Assembly (NCBI RefSeq): GCF_018598225.1
Contig: NZ_JAHESF010000006.1
Coordinates: forward strand, 186,001-250,000
DNA from: Chryseosolibacter histidinae
GTDB lineage: Bacteria; Bacteroidota; Bacteroidia; Cytophagales; Cyclobacteriaceae
Direction of reading: 5' to 3'
DNA: 64,000 nt
This document shows positions 34,789 through 43,794 of this stretch, piece after piece. Within the stretch, counting starts at the first letter, position 1. Every line of letters begins with the position of its first letter. Position numbers and translations under genes: made by a program. Under the pieces are notes generated by a model that was not told the origin of the DNA, made no database searches, and saw only the letters and a program-made list of their open reading frames with translations.

Positions 34789-37700
34789 CTAAATGAATTC
34801 CAGGATCTTATCGGCAAGCTTCACGTTGTCTGACACCAGCTCGTAGAACTGATCCTTGTTGAGCTTGAGAATAACCACTTCCGATCGGGCAATGAGCAGG
34901 TTGGTATTCACAAAATTGGGTAATGGCATCATTTCACCGATGAACTGTCCCTGTGAGAACTGTGTGATGAACTCGCCGCGCTGATAAAAGTCTATCGCTC
35001 CCGTTACCAGCACATAGAAGTTGTTGTTCGACTTCTCGTCCAGCAGCAGGGTTTCTTCCGGCCTCACATGAAGCTCGTCGCTGATGTCGGCCAGGTACGA
35101 AAGCGCGAGGCCCGGCAGGTTCTCGAAGATGGTGATCTTTTGGAAGAACAGCACCTTTTCAAAAAGTGTCATCTTGCGGCCGTGGATAATGAGGGCGTCG
35201 AGCTCGCGCTTCTGCTGCTCTCCCAGGCGCCGCGTATTCTGATGGTATTCGTCCGGACTGATCTGGTACAACGCCCAGGCCGATACTTCCTTGATGAACA
35301 GGTCGGGATTGAAGAGCTGCGCGATGAGGTCGAGCTTGAAGTCAGCGATGCGTTGCATGCCGATCTGGAAGATCACGCAGGCTTTGGTCCAGCGGTTGGA
35401 TTGTGTGAAGTCGCGGTTGATGATGAATTTCAGCACCAGCTTCGAATCGAGCTTCACGCGCGGATAAAAATCTTCGAGACGGTAGATGCGCTCCACATCA
35501 GAAAGGTCATCCAGCACCGGTATCACACGCTGCTTGAGCTGATCGGAAAGGAACACGTCGAGCAGCTCGATGGCATAGGTGATACCATCTGCCGTGCCGC
35601 TGTCGATATTCTCTTTCACCAGCTGGATCGATCGCGTGTCATACAACATCGCCATCAGCATGTAAATGTGCTCGATATCGCCCTGGATCTCCCAGCGCAA
35701 CGCCGACTTGATCTGCTCATTGAACCCTTCCGCGCCACCGATCTCCTGGATGGCGCTCAGGTTCCAGCGAATGTCTGCAATATCGGCCTCGATGGCGTAC
35801 TTGATGCGGGTGATCTGCGAGATGCCTGCTTTGAAACCACATTCACCCAGCGACAACAGCACTTGCGACACCACAACCTTGTTGGGATAATCGATCTTGT
35901 TCCAGAGCTGCTCCTTGGCGCGCTGCCCTCCTATGCGGCCCATAGCCTGTACGATCTTCAGCATCACCTGCGTGTTTTGCCCGCTGCGGTAAAAACCGGC
36001 ATCGAGAGCCTGCAGTGTTTCAGGGCCGATGAGCACCAGCGCATTCATGGCCTGGTTGCTGAATACGGGGCTGCCGAGGTTCTCGATCAGCGCGTTGATC
36101 ACTTCAGGTGTATACCGTTTGATGGAGGTCTTGATGGCGGTATTCCTGACCTTCGGCTCGGTGTCGTTCAGCAGCTCCATCAGGAAAGAGATGCCCTCCT
36201 CCCGTTGGGTGTGCAGCAACAGCTCGGCAGCATAATGCCTGTCGTTCGGGTTCACAGAACGCGTAAGCTTCATGATGCGGCCTTTGGTAATATCACCATC
36301 GTTATCGATGATCATCTGGAGGTCTATCTTGCTGAGGATGTTCTTGGCACCGCCCTCCACTTTCGACTCGTCCAGGCGGATCACATACTGGTCAGACACT
36401 GACAACCCCTTCAGCTCGTTCATACGTTCCTGGGCATAGTAGCGGGTGGCTTCATCATCGTTCTTCATCAGGTTATTGATCCACGTACCGGTAAGCGCCG
36501 CGTTGATCTTCTCCAGCAGCTTGAATGAGAACACCGCCTTGCCGGGAGCCGGTGTCACCAGCATCTGCTCAAGCCTGGTCACCACCTGCTTGAACCCTCG
36601 CTCCAGCTTTTCCTGCTCAACGTCAGACGTGGTTTCCAGCTTCTGCCTGATCTTGTTCCGGTAGCCCGAGTAAAGTTTGTTCACCACAATGAAATAGAAG
36701 ATTGTGAGCACCACGATCAGCAAACAGATGTGGATGAACTCGAAGAACGGAATGAAGGCAAAGCTGAAGATCAGGATACCGGCGATGAACCGCGCACTCT
36801 CATTCATCAACCCCTCCACCTTCGACTGAATGTTGAAGCGGTAACGGTTATCAAGCGGGATGAAGAACAGCTTGAAGACGGGGTTCTCCAGTGAATCGCG
36901 GAGCGTCCAGTTGAAGAGCCTGTTCAACGCCACAAAAAGGAAAAAATACAGGAAGCCTGTAGGCGAAGCCACCCTGTCGTAACCCATCACAGACCCCAGC
37001 ACCAGCGCGCCCAGCGCAAACACGCCTACTACCATCGGCAGAATGAAAAGCGAAATGCGCAGGCCATAGTTGGAGATGATCCGGCTGTTGATAAAGGTCT
37101 GCATGATGAGGCTGAGCCCGTACACTGCGCCAGTAAAAAATGAGTTGAAGTTGGTGAGCTCGCGCTCGTCAGGGTATTGCTGTTTCACCAGCTCCTGGAA
37201 TGAGTACTGCGAGAACATCAGCGTGACCATAGACAAAAGCAGGAACAGCCCCAGGGACCGGATATATTTGTCGCCGAATAATTTGTCGATCTGGGTCTCG
37301 CTGCGCACCGCGGTCCCGAACTCAAAAGGGTCGTTCTTGGCAATGTTGAATGACGATGCTATCGCGATCAGCAAAATGAATACGATGAAGATACTGATAC
37401 AGCAAAGCAGCAGGTAGTTGGAAGTATCCTGCACCAGCTGCGATGAGAAGGGAATGATGATCAGCGTGGCCACGATGGCGGCGATGAGCTGCCCGGTATC
37501 GATCCAGCCAATGATACGTTTAGACTGCCGGAAGTTGAACAACCTTCCGAAGATGCCCCAGAAGCTCAGCAGCAGCACGGCTGTAATAGGCCCCGTCATA
37601 CAATACAGGGCAAAGATAAAGGTGTTGTGCAGCGTAGTGCCCCCGAAATGCAGCAGCAGGTAAGCGCCGAGGGTAAAGGCAAAGACCAATATTACACTCA

Positions 37701-37953
37701 CCAGCGAAAGCGTGGTAAATTTGATCCAGTTCTGAAAGAATGAGAACAGGCCCGTGGTCATGATGCCCAGGGCACCGGCAATCAGGAACGCACGGTTGAG
37801 CTGATCGCCAAGACGGTTGAGAAACAGCGAGTCTGCCGTTACCTGATAGGTGGCAATGAATACCCCCATGAAAAATCCTGTGGTGAGCATCAAAGCGATC
37901 TGCTTTTGCTCCTGCGACCTGATCTGAAGCCGTCCTGCTATTCCTTCTGCCAT
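34789..37953 (-). CDS. Nucleotide-translocase-like (Npt1-type MFS) protein with HEAT repeats and cNMP-binding domain
   Basis: 1054 residues from the ATG at 37951-37953 (MAEGIAGRLQIRSQEQKQIAL). The open frame continues 38 codons upstream into intergenic repeat DNA; that extension is rejected. The N-terminal part (about 20-450) has roughly 12 hydrophobic helices resembling ATP/ADP translocases (FFMGVFIATYQVTADSLFLNRLG; RLFNWTLRDSLENPVFKLFFIPL). Helical HEAT-like repeats follow at about 570-850 (PNDRHYAAELLLHTQREEGI; EPKVRNTAIKTSIKRY). A cyclic-nucleotide-binding domain ends the protein (EETLLLDEKSNNNFYVLVTGAIDFYQ...FIGEMMPLPNF). Its PBC Arg is not obvious (NFVNTNLLIA where R-x-A is typical), so ligand binding is uncertain. 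It may be a membrane scaffold or sensor rather than a transporter of nucleotides. Confidence 0.8.
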   Translation of the reverse strand: MAEGIAGRLQIRSQEQKQIALMLTTGFFMGVFIATYQVTADSLFLNRLGDQLNRAFLIAGALGIMTTGLFSFFQNWIKFTTLSLVSVILVFAFTLGAYLLLHFGGTTLHNTFIFALYCMTGPITAVLLLSFWGIFGRLFNFRQSKRIIGWIDTGQLIAAIVATLIIIPFSSQLVQDTSNYLLLCCISIFIVFILLIAIASSFNIAKNDPFEFGTAVRSETQIDKLFGDKYIRSLGLFLLLSMVTLMFSQYSFQELVKQQYPDERELTNFNSFFTGAVYGLSLIMQTFINSRIISNYGLRISLFILPMVVGVFALGALVLGSVMGYDRVASPTGFLYFFLFVALNRLFNWTLRDSLENPVFKLFFIPLDNRYRFNIQSKVEGLMNESARFIAGILIFSFAFIPFFEFIHICLLIVVLTIFYFIVVNKLYSGYRNKIRQKLETTSDVEQEKLERGFKQVVTRLEQMLVTPAPGKAVFSFKLLEKINAALTGTWINNLMKNDDEATRYYAQERMNELKGLSVSDQYVIRLDESKVEGGAKNILSKIDLQMIIDNDGDITKGRIMKLTRSVNPNDRHYAAELLLHTQREEGISFLMELLNDTEPKVRNTAIKTSIKRYTPEVINALIENLGSPVFSNQAMNALVLIGPETLQALDAGFYRSGQNTQVMLKIVQAMGRIGGQRAKEQLWNKIDYPNKVVVSQVLLSLGECGFKAGISQITRIKYAIEADIADIRWNLSAIQEIGGAEGFNEQIKSALRWEIQGDIEHIYMLMAMLYDTRSIQLVKENIDSGTADGITYAIELLDVFLSDQLKQRVIPVLDDLSDVERIYRLEDFYPRVKLDSKLVLKFIINRDFTQSNRWTKACVIFQIGMQRIADFKLDLIAQLFNPDLFIKEVSAWALYQISPDEYHQNTRRLGEQQKRELDALIIHGRKMTLFEKVLFFQKITIFENLPGLALSYLADISDELHVRPEETLLLDEKSNNNFYVLVTGAIDFYQRGEFITQFSQGQFIGEMMPLPNFVNTNLLIARSEVVILKLNKDQFYELVSDNVKLADKILEFI

Positions 37954-37984
37954 GCTAACTTCAAAGATAACAGAATCCCCGGGA

Positions 37985-38015
37985 TAGTAGTAGGCAGTAG
38001 GCAAACGGCGGTAGG
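37985..38015. repeat. Heptamer tandem (AGTAGGC family)
   Basis: AGTAGGC, AGTAGGC, AAACGGC, GGTAGGC in tandem just upstream of the translocase-like start. No complementary arm is seen, so only half an element is present. Confidence 0.6.
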
Positions 38016-38073
38016 CAAAAAATGCAGCCCACGGTCGACGGGCGACTGTCCACGGCATGTGGAGCAATGCCTA

Positions 38074-38165
38074 AAGTACGAGGTACGAAATGCGAGGTAC
38101 ATAAATGCAGATCGGGCAGCCGTACTTCGTTCCCGATAGCTATCGGGATCGTACCTCGTACTTAA
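38074..38165. repeat. Heptamer-built palindromic element (TACGAGG family), copy 4, interrupted
   Basis: Left arm TACGAGGTACGAAATGCGAG..., loop AAATGCAGATCGGGCAGC, and a right arm split by an 18-bp palindrome at 38131-38148. Without that palindrome the right arm reads in regular TCGTACx 7-mers. Confidence 0.85.
38131..38148. repeat. 18-bp perfect palindrome TCCCGATAGCTATCGGGA, copy 1
   Basis: It interrupts the right arm of a TACGAGG element. The same palindrome occurs at 40245-40262 and, with one mismatch, at 49272-49289, each time within another repeat. Confidence 0.9.
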
Positions 38166-38195
38166 GAAAAAAGCCCCTTCAGGATGGAAGAGGCT
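38166..38195 (-). terminator. Terminator of the ompH-like gene
   Basis: On the minus strand AGCCTCTTC, loop CATCCT, GAAGGGGCT, then TTTTTTC: a stem with one mismatch and a T tract, about 75 bases after the stop. Confidence 0.7.
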
Positions 38196-38269
38196 ACTAT
38201 ATTATGAATCCAGTCTACGAGGCTCACACTGACCGTCCGTGGACCGTCGACTGTCGACCGTGGACTATT

Positions 38270-38896
38270 TTATTTCTTCGCAGTGGTGTCGGCTTTCACT
38301 TTACCACCGGCCTTCTCCACCTGGTACTCGTCGTTCAGCCCTTTGATCACATCCTGGCTGATGTCAAGACCCGGGCCCCCGAAAAGTACGTCGCTGGCAG
38401 GGTCATATTTCAACACTACCTGAAGTCCGCGTTCCTGACCATATTTCTTCAGGAAAGCGGTCACACGGCCATACAATTCCCTGTTTAGCTTGGCTTCTTC
38501 TTCCATCAGCGCCTGCGCGAGGCTCTGCTGATACATCTGCAGGTTCTGCTGCTTCTTGCCGAGGTCTTCTTCGGTAGCGCGCACCTGCCCGAGCGTCATG
38601 CTGTTCACATTGCGCTGGTATGCCTGGATCTCGCTCTGCAGTCCCATGGCCCTGTTACGGTAATCCTGGTCCATTTTTTTAGTCTTGGCTTCCAGCTGCT
38701 CCTTGTTCACTTTCAGGTACTCATAGTACTTCAGCACGGTGTCTGAGTTGATGTAGGCTATTTTAAGATCCACGGAAGTGGTATCGCCTGAACCTGAATA
38801 AGATGATGCGCTTTTAGGACCGGAGAAATGCAAGTAAAATAAAACACAGACCGCCACCAGCAGTACGATGTTCAAAACCAGGGACAAATTCTTCAT
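38270..38896 (-). CDS. OmpH/Skp-family periplasmic chaperone-like protein
   Basis: 208 residues. An uncleaved-looking N-terminal hydrophobic helix (NIVLLVAVCVLFYLHF) is followed by IAYINSDTVLKYYEYLKVNKEQLEAKTKKMDQDY, the usual opening of OmpH-family proteins. A long coiled coil follows (about 70-150, Gln/Glu/Lys-rich), and the conserved end has LQVVLKYDPASDVLFG and LDISQDVIKGLNDEY. Skp-type trimers hold unfolded outer-membrane proteins in the periplasm; the anchor-like N-terminus suggests a membrane-tethered form. It does not neighbour bamA or lpx genes here. Confidence 0.85.
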   Translation of the reverse strand: MKNLSLVLNIVLLVAVCVLFYLHFSGPKSASSYSGSGDTTSVDLKIAYINSDTVLKYYEYLKVNKEQLEAKTKKMDQDYRNRAMGLQSEIQAYQRNVNSMTLGQVRATEEDLGKKQQNLQMYQQSLAQALMEEEAKLNRELYGRVTAFLKKYGQERGLQVVLKYDPASDVLFGGPGLDISQDVIKGLNDEYQVEKAGGKVKADTTAKK

Positions 38897-39004
38897 GGAT
38901 CTTGAAATAGGGGTTCGATTAACTAGGGCGCAAATATGCCTAGTATTTGCCCAACATTCAAAGGTGCAACTAAAGAAAATCGGAAATTGAAAAGAAAAAT
39001 GTGG

Positions 39005-39559
39005 CTATTGCGCTACATCCTGGGTCTGGAAAGAGTACAATGTCTCATCCAGGTCAAGGGTATCTTCATTGAAATCCCTGATGAATCTTTCGATCTCGTG
39101 TGAGGTGATCTTTTCCACATGCAGCCCGATATCAAGCGCTACACCAAAGTCAGTGTTGGCATCCATGTCCACATGCTCTTTCACTTTCACGGCCTCGTCT
39201 TCTTCCAGCTCCATGATCACTTCGGCGATGTATAAACCGATCTCTTCCTGCAGCGGATCCAGCGCGGCGAGGTTGCCGTTCTCATCCTCCTCGTAAGTGA
39301 TCTTCTTGTATTCCGGAAAGTGTTTGGCTGCCCTGTGCTCGGCGATCTCGAAAAGCTCGCTCTCATGCTGCAATCTCAGCGTGTACATCACGGCATCGTA
39401 TACAACGTCTTTGCCTTCGTAAACTCCGACAAAATAAAAATGTACGTATTCATCGGTGTTCTCATCTTCCTCATCCATCACATAGCCTCTTCCCGAAGCC
39501 TGGATCCTGGCTTTAAAATCATGAATAACCTGGGGATCGAATCCTTTATTCTCGTTCAT
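39005..39559 (-). CDS. Acidic cytoplasmic protein, unknown function
   Basis: 184 residues, strongly acidic (DEEDENTDEY, ELEEDEAVKVKEH, NEDTLDLDE), with no signal peptide or membrane segment. Middle part VYEGKDVVYDAVMYTLRLQHESELFEIAEHRAAKHFPEYKKI looks like a mixed alpha/beta domain. It looks like a conserved hypothetical protein; no family is recognised. It lies alone between the ompH-like and gamma-carbonic-anhydrase genes, on the same strand as both. Confidence 0.65.
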   Translation of the reverse strand: MNENKGFDPQVIHDFKARIQASGRGYVMDEEDENTDEYVHFYFVGVYEGKDVVYDAVMYTLRLQHESELFEIAEHRAAKHFPEYKKITYEEDENGNLAALDPLQEEIGLYIAEVIMELEEDEAVKVKEHVDMDANTDFGVALDIGLHVEKITSHEIERFIRDFNEDTLDLDETLYSFQTQDVAQ

Positions 39560-39694
39560 GCCGAAAGATATTAACGTTGATTAATATAAGTATAAAAAGA
39601 CCTTTTTTATACTATTTTTTTCTAAAATTCTAAAAGACGAAAGCCGCGATAGATTGGGTGAACGCCCAAAAAATTTATGCCAGCCCGGCTACTA

Positions 39695-40207
39695 CTATTG
39701 TTTGAACCATTCGGCATACATGGGGTAGTTCCTGGCGGTGCGCTGGATCACGGCCTTCATTTCTTCTCCGGTATCTTTCACTCTTTTTGCGGGCACACCG
39801 GCATATACGCTGCCCGGTTCCACCTTTGTACCCGGCAGGATCACCGCGCCGGCCGCGATCACCGAGTTGCTGCCGATCACAGCATCATCCATAACGATGG
39901 CTCCCATACCAATGAGCACATCGTCTTCCACAGTACAACCATGCACAATAGCGTTGTGCGCGATCGATACATTATTGCCGATCACGGTCTTCGCTTTCTG
40001 GTAGGTGCAATGGATCACCGCCCCATCCTGGATGTTGGTGTTATTGCCGATGGTGATGGAATGGACATCACCCCTGACCACGGCATTGAACCACACCGTG
40101 CAGTTATCGCCCATGGTCACTTCACCCACTACGGTTGCATTGTCGGCCAGAAAACAGTTGTTGCCGAACTTCGGCGCATGCCCCCTCACCTCTTTTATTA
40201 AAGCCAT
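39695..40207 (-). CDS. Gamma carbonic anhydrase-family hexapeptide protein
   Basis: 170 residues forming a left-handed beta-helix from hexapeptide repeats (NCFLADNATVVGEVTMGDNCTVWFNAVVRGDVHSITIGNNTNIQDGAVIH). Candidate zinc-binding His residues are in VIHCTYQK, SIAHNAIVHG. The C-terminus is a short helix (AVIQRTARNYPMYAEWF). Such YrdA/CaiE-like proteins are trimers with a metal site at the interface; some have carbonic anhydrase activity, many have none shown. Monocistronic; a repeat element lies directly upstream. Confidence 0.88.
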   Translation of the reverse strand: MALIKEVRGHAPKFGNNCFLADNATVVGEVTMGDNCTVWFNAVVRGDVHSITIGNNTNIQDGAVIHCTYQKAKTVIGNNVSIAHNAIVHGCTVEDDVLIGMGAIVMDDAVIGSNSVIAAGAVILPGTKVEPGSVYAGVPAKRVKDTGEEMKAVIQRTARNYPMYAEWFKQ

Positions 40208-40227
40208 ATTGTTTTGATTCTAAATCC

Positions 40228-40318
40228 CCCGCAGGTCTCGCCGGTCCCGATAGCTATCGGGATACGCAGATTCTCATGCATTAGACTTTTCTGCGTTAAT
40301 CTGCGGAATCTGCGGGAA
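40228..40318. repeat. Dispersed repeat of CGCAGATT-type units with nested palindrome
   Basis: The left part (CCCCGCAGGTCTCGCCGG) and right part (TCTGCGTTAATCTGCGGAAT...) are degenerate complements built of units of about 9-10 bases; the left arm is interrupted by the 18-bp palindrome at 40245. It lies between divergent genes. Confidence 0.7.
40245..40262. repeat. 18-bp perfect palindrome TCCCGATAGCTATCGGGA, copy 2
   Basis: Identical to the copy at 38131-38148, inside a repeat of another family. Confidence 0.9.
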
Positions 40319-40359
40319 ACAAGCATTTCAGCCCAAATATGCGGAAATTTTAAATCCCC

Positions 40360-40401
40360 TGACAAGATGTCATTTAGTAAAGACTAAAAATTGTATTTTT
40401 G
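40360..40401 (+). promoter_or_regulatory. miaB promoter with TGACA-N3-TGTCA palindrome
   Basis: A -7 box TATTTTTG (40394-40401) matches TAnnTTTG, 17 bases before the miaB ATG. Upstream, TGACAAGATGTCA (40360-40372) is a perfect inverted repeat located where the -33 region or an operator would be. No good -33 TTG is seen at standard spacing, so an activator may act here. Confidence 0.6.
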
Positions 40402-40418
40402 CGTCCTACTGTTAGACC

Positions 40419-41873
40419 ATGGAGAAATTATTTGAGGATATTGGGATACTGGACAACGCCGGGCAGGAGAATTGCGAAACTTTTCAGGTTTCAAAAGAGC
40501 AGAACACGGGCAAATCGCGAAAGCTGTACATTGAAAGCTACGGCTGCCAGATGAACTTCTCCGACAGTGAGATCGTTGCCTCTATTCTGCAAAAGGAAGG
40601 ATTTGACACCACCTCTGATATCAACACAGCCGATGTTGTTTTTCTGAATACCTGTTCCATCCGCGAAAAGGCGGAACAGACGGTACGCAACAGGCTCAGC
40701 CATATCAATGGACTTAAAAAGCACAAACCCGAGCTTATGGTGGGCGTTCTTGGCTGTATGGCCGAGCGCCTGAAAGCCAAGCTGCTGGAAGAGGAGAAGA
40801 TCGTTGACCTGGTGGCAGGACCCGACGCGTACAGAGATTTACCGAAGTTAATTTTACAGGTAGACGAGGGCGAAAAAGCGGTTAATACGTTTCTCTCTCG
40901 CGAAGAGACCTACGCAGACATCAGCCCTGTACGGTTGAATTCCAACGGCGTAACAGCCTTCATTTCCATCATGCGCGGCTGCGACAACATGTGCACGTTT
41001 TGCGTGGTGCCTTTTACCCGGGGCCGTGAAAGAAGCCGCGACCCGCTCTCCATTGTAGCGGAAGCGCGCGACCTTTTTGAAAAAGGCTATCGCGAAGTTA
41101 CGCTGCTGGGCCAGAACGTGGACTCCTACAAGTGGAGCGAGCAGGAGAACAACAAAGCGTGGATCGAAAAGAAAGGGGTGCAGGACGTCGTGACCTTTGC
41201 AGGATTGCTGGAGAAAGTGGCGCAGGTAAGCCCCGAGCTCCGCATCCGGTTCTCTACATCGCATCCGAAAGACATTACTGATGATGTGCTGCACGTGATG
41301 GCCAGGTACGAGAACATTTGCAAATACATTCACCTGCCGGTGCAAAGTGGCAACAGCAGGATCCTCGGGCTCATGAACCGCGGCTACAGCCGTGAGTGGT
41401 ACCTGGGCAAGGTTCAGCGCATCCGCGAGATCCTGGGAGAAGATTGCGGCCTGTCGTCTGACATGATCGCCGGGTTCTGCTCAGAGACGGAGGAAGAACA
41501 CCAGGAAACCCTGAGCCTCATGGATGCCGTGCAGTTCGATTTCGCCTATATGTTCTTCTATTCCGAACGCCCGGGCACACTGGCCGAGAAGAAGTTCAAG
41601 GACGATGTTTCAGCCGAAGCCAAGAACCGGAGGCTCAGTGAGATCATCGACAAGCAACGAGACCATTCGCTGCAGCGGAACAGGCGCGATGTGGGAAAAA
41701 CTTTCCGTGTGCTGATCGAAGGATACTCCAGGCGGTCGGATCAGTTTTTACAGGGACGGAACACGGCCAACAAAGTAATTGTTTTCCCTAAAGAAAATTT
41801 CACCAGAGGCCAGTATGTGAATGTGTATGTAGAAGATTGCACAGGCGGCACCCTGGTTGGTAAAGCAGTTTAA
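40419..41873 (+). CDS. miaB: tRNA-2-methylthio-N6-dimethylallyladenosine synthase
   Basis: 484 residues. The N-terminal methylthiotransferase domain has [21 protein letters not shown] and [12 protein letters not shown] with its three Cys for one iron-sulfur cluster. The radical SAM core has [22 protein letters not shown] (CxxxCxxC) for the other. A TRAM domain ends the protein ([24 protein letters not shown]). It adds the methylthio group to A37 of tRNAs that read UNN codons. It is first in a run with the sigma-54 activator (2 bases downstream), lptE, an unknown gene and secG. Confidence 0.95.
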   Translation: MEKLFEDIGILDNAGQENCETFQVSKEQNTGKSRKLYIESYGCQMNFSDSEIVASILQKEGFDTTSDINTADVVFLNTCSIREKAEQTVRNRLSHINGLKKHKPELMVGVLGCMAERLKAKLLEEEKIVDLVAGPDAYRDLPKLILQVDEGEKAVNTFLSREETYADISPVRLNSNGVTAFISIMRGCDNMCTFCVVPFTRGRERSRDPLSIVAEARDLFEKGYREVTLLGQNVDSYKWSEQENNKAWIEKKGVQDVVTFAGLLEKVAQVSPELRIRFSTSHPKDITDDVLHVMARYENICKYIHLPVQSGNSRILGLMNRGYSREWYLGKVQRIREILGEDCGLSSDMIAGFCSETEEEHQETLSLMDAVQFDFAYMFFYSERPGTLAEKKFKDDVSAEAKNRRLSEIIDKQRDHSLQRNRRDVGKTFRVLIEGYSRRSDQFLQGRNTANKVIVFPKENFTRGQYVNVYVEDCTGGTLVGKAV

Positions 41874-41875
41874 GA

Positions 41876-43138
41876 ATGACGATCACAGAAACAGAAATAC
41901 AAAACATCAAACAGCGGTTCGGGATCATCGGGTACTCTCCCCTCCTGAACAACGCCGTGCGGGTGGCCATGCAGGTAGCACCTACGGATATGTCCGTTCT
42001 AATCACCGGCGAAAGCGGGAGCGGAAAGGAATCATTTTCGAAGATCATCCACCACCTCAGTCCACGCAAGCATGGACAATTTATAGCCATTAACTGCGGA
42101 TCGATCCCGGAAGGTACCATCGATTCGGAGCTCTTCGGCCACGAAAAAGGATCTTTCACGGGCGCCCATGAAGCGCGCAAGGGATACTTCGAAGTAACCA
42201 ACGGTGGCACTATCTTCCTGGACGAGATCGGCGAGATGCCCCTCGGCACCCAGGCACGCCTGCTGCGGGTACTCGAGAACGGCGAGTTCATCAAAGTAGG
42301 TTCATCCAAGGTGCAGAAAACGGATGTGCGGGTGGTGGCCGCCACCAATGTGAACCTGATGAAGAATGTAGAAGAAGGAAAGTTCAGGGAAGACCTGTAC
42401 TACCGTCTCAGCACCGTGCCCATCTTCGTTCCACCCCTACGCGAGCGGGGCAAAGATGCCGAGCTGCTCTTCCGCAAGTTCGCCACAGACTTTGCCGAGA
42501 AATACAAGGTGAAGCCGGTCATGCTTACTGAAGACGCAAAAGATGTACTGGCCAAGTACCGTTTTCCCGGAAACATCCGCCAGCTGAAAAATCTGGTGGA
42601 GCAGATCTCCGTGCTGTCAACTGAAGACAAAGACATCAGCGCAGAAGTGCTCCAGCGTTACCTGCCCAAAGAGAATAACTTGCCGGCGCTCTATCGCAAC
42701 CCCACTATGGAAAAGGATGGCCTGTCGGAACGCGACATTCTCTACAAGGTGCTGTTCGATATGAAAAAAGATGTCACCGACCTGAAGAAGATCGTGCTCG
42801 ACATGCTCAACGGACAAGCGCAGGCGGGACAGCTCGTCAAAGACAACCCGCACCTTTTCCAGGATATCCCCACGGAGAATGGCGATAACAAAGATCAGCA
42901 CGTGGTGCTGAACATCCCGGCACAGCAGGCCATTCAGAATGGCGAGCATGTTGAAGATGTGCACGACATCAGCCATGAGGCCGAAGACGACTCGCTTTCC
43001 ATCGAGAAGAAAGAAAAAGAGCTGATCATGCGCGCGCTCCGGAAGAATAACAACAGACGAAAATATGCGGCACGTGATTTGGGGATATCGGAGCGGACCC
43101 TATACCGTAAGATCAAACAATACGAGCTTGAAGAATAG
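41876..43138 (+). CDS. Sigma-54-dependent transcriptional activator without receiver domain
   Basis: 420 residues. AAA+ domain about 20-245: Walker A GESGSGKES, sigma-54-contacting loop GSFTGA (Ser replacing the usual Ala of GAFTGA), Walker B GGTIFLDEIGEMP, and the R-finger region FREDLYYRLSTVPIFVPPLRERG. A linker follows (about 290-375), then a Fis-type HTH at the C-terminus (YAARDLGISERTLYRKIKQYEL). There is no N-terminal receiver or PAS domain, so its control must come from expression level or a partner. It starts two bases after miaB. No sigma-54 promoter was recognised in the window. Confidence 0.92.
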   Translation: MTITETEIQNIKQRFGIIGYSPLLNNAVRVAMQVAPTDMSVLITGESGSGKESFSKIIHHLSPRKHGQFIAINCGSIPEGTIDSELFGHEKGSFTGAHEARKGYFEVTNGGTIFLDEIGEMPLGTQARLLRVLENGEFIKVGSSKVQKTDVRVVAATNVNLMKNVEEGKFREDLYYRLSTVPIFVPPLRERGKDAELLFRKFATDFAEKYKVKPVMLTEDAKDVLAKYRFPGNIRQLKNLVEQISVLSTEDKDISAEVLQRYLPKENNLPALYRNPTMEKDGLSERDILYKVLFDMKKDVTDLKKIVLDMLNGQAQAGQLVKDNPHLFQDIPTENGDNKDQHVVLNIPAQQAIQNGEHVEDVHDISHEAEDDSLSIEKKEKELIMRALRKNNNRRKYAARDLGISERTLYRKIKQYELEE

Positions 43139-43142
43139 CCTC

Positions 43143-43694
43143 ATGAACCCGGTGAAACGTACGTTCTCCTCTTTTTTTTCGGTCTGTTTCTGTCTCATTG
43201 CCCTGATCATGACAAACTCATGTGGCATTGGCGTGAATTATTCCATGACGGGCATATCCACCACCGCCAGTACCATCTCCATCAGTGAGTTCTATAACAA
43301 TGCTGACCTTGGGCCGGCCAACATGGGCCAGACCATCACCAACCAGCTGAAGAACTATTTCATTCAGAATTCAAGTCTTAAAGTAGTGGCGGAAGAAGGT
43401 GAGCTGATGCTAGAGGGCGAGATCACCGGCTTCTCCCTCACCCCTATCGCCCCGGTATCTACCGGCAACCCAGAAGATATCAACTCCGCCTCTTCCACCA
43501 GGCTAACCATCACAGTTAAAGCCACTTACATCAATACTTTGGATGATAAAATGAGCTTCAAAGACAAGAACTTCTCGTTTTACAAGGACTTCCCCAACGA
43601 GATCAACGTCGCTGATGTCGAAGAACAGTACACCCGGCAGATTTTTGAGCGCATTATCAACGATATCTTCAATGCCTCCGTGGCCAATTGGTAA
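43143..43694 (+). CDS. lptE: LptE-family lipoprotein of the LPS transport complex
   Basis: 183 residues from the ATG at 43143; the longer open frame upstream overlaps the sigma-54 activator gene and is rejected. Signal with lipobox-like MTNSCG (Cys27). Family opening: Y-S-M-T-G-I-S-T-T-A-S-T-I-S-I-S-E-F-Y-N-N-A; also QTITNQLKNYFIQNSSLKVV and ADVEEQYTRQIFERIINDIFNA. LptE plugs the LptD barrel that inserts LPS in the outer leaflet. The gene follows the activator stop by four bases. Confidence 0.82.
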   Translation: MNPVKRTFSSFFSVCFCLIALIMTNSCGIGVNYSMTGISTTASTISISEFYNNADLGPANMGQTITNQLKNYFIQNSSLKVVAEEGELMLEGEITGFSLTPIAPVSTGNPEDINSASSTRLTITVKATYINTLDDKMSFKDKNFSFYKDFPNEINVADVEEQYTRQIFERIINDIFNASVANW

Positions 43695-43794
43695 AATTTC
43701 TTATTTTTACCCTGGTGTCGGGTCATCTTTGAACTGCCTCAGGGTCAATCTTTTATGACCCCGTCATTTCGCGGTGACACGCCCCCAGCACCTA

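Larger units (their letters stand above)
38028..38268. repeat. Heptamer-built palindromic element (GTCCACG family), with another element nested inside
   Basis: The 316-base gap 37954-38269 is almost entirely repeat DNA. The left arm (38028-38057, CCCACGGTCGACGGGCGACT...) is complementary to the right arm (38229-38268, CCGTCCGTGGACCGTCGACT...). Inside lie a complete TACGAGG-family element (38074-38165) and the terminator of the ompH-like gene. Confidence 0.75.

Noticed and set aside
35068-36402. A 444-residue open frame opposite the translocase-like gene
   Set aside because: It shadows the HEAT-repeat coding region; composition is atypical (His, Leu, Arg, Asp rich) and the minus-strand gene is well supported.
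41876-43138. Sigma-54 promoters controlled by the local activator
   Set aside because: No TGGCAC-N5-TTGCA-like site with good match was seen near the genes of this cluster.
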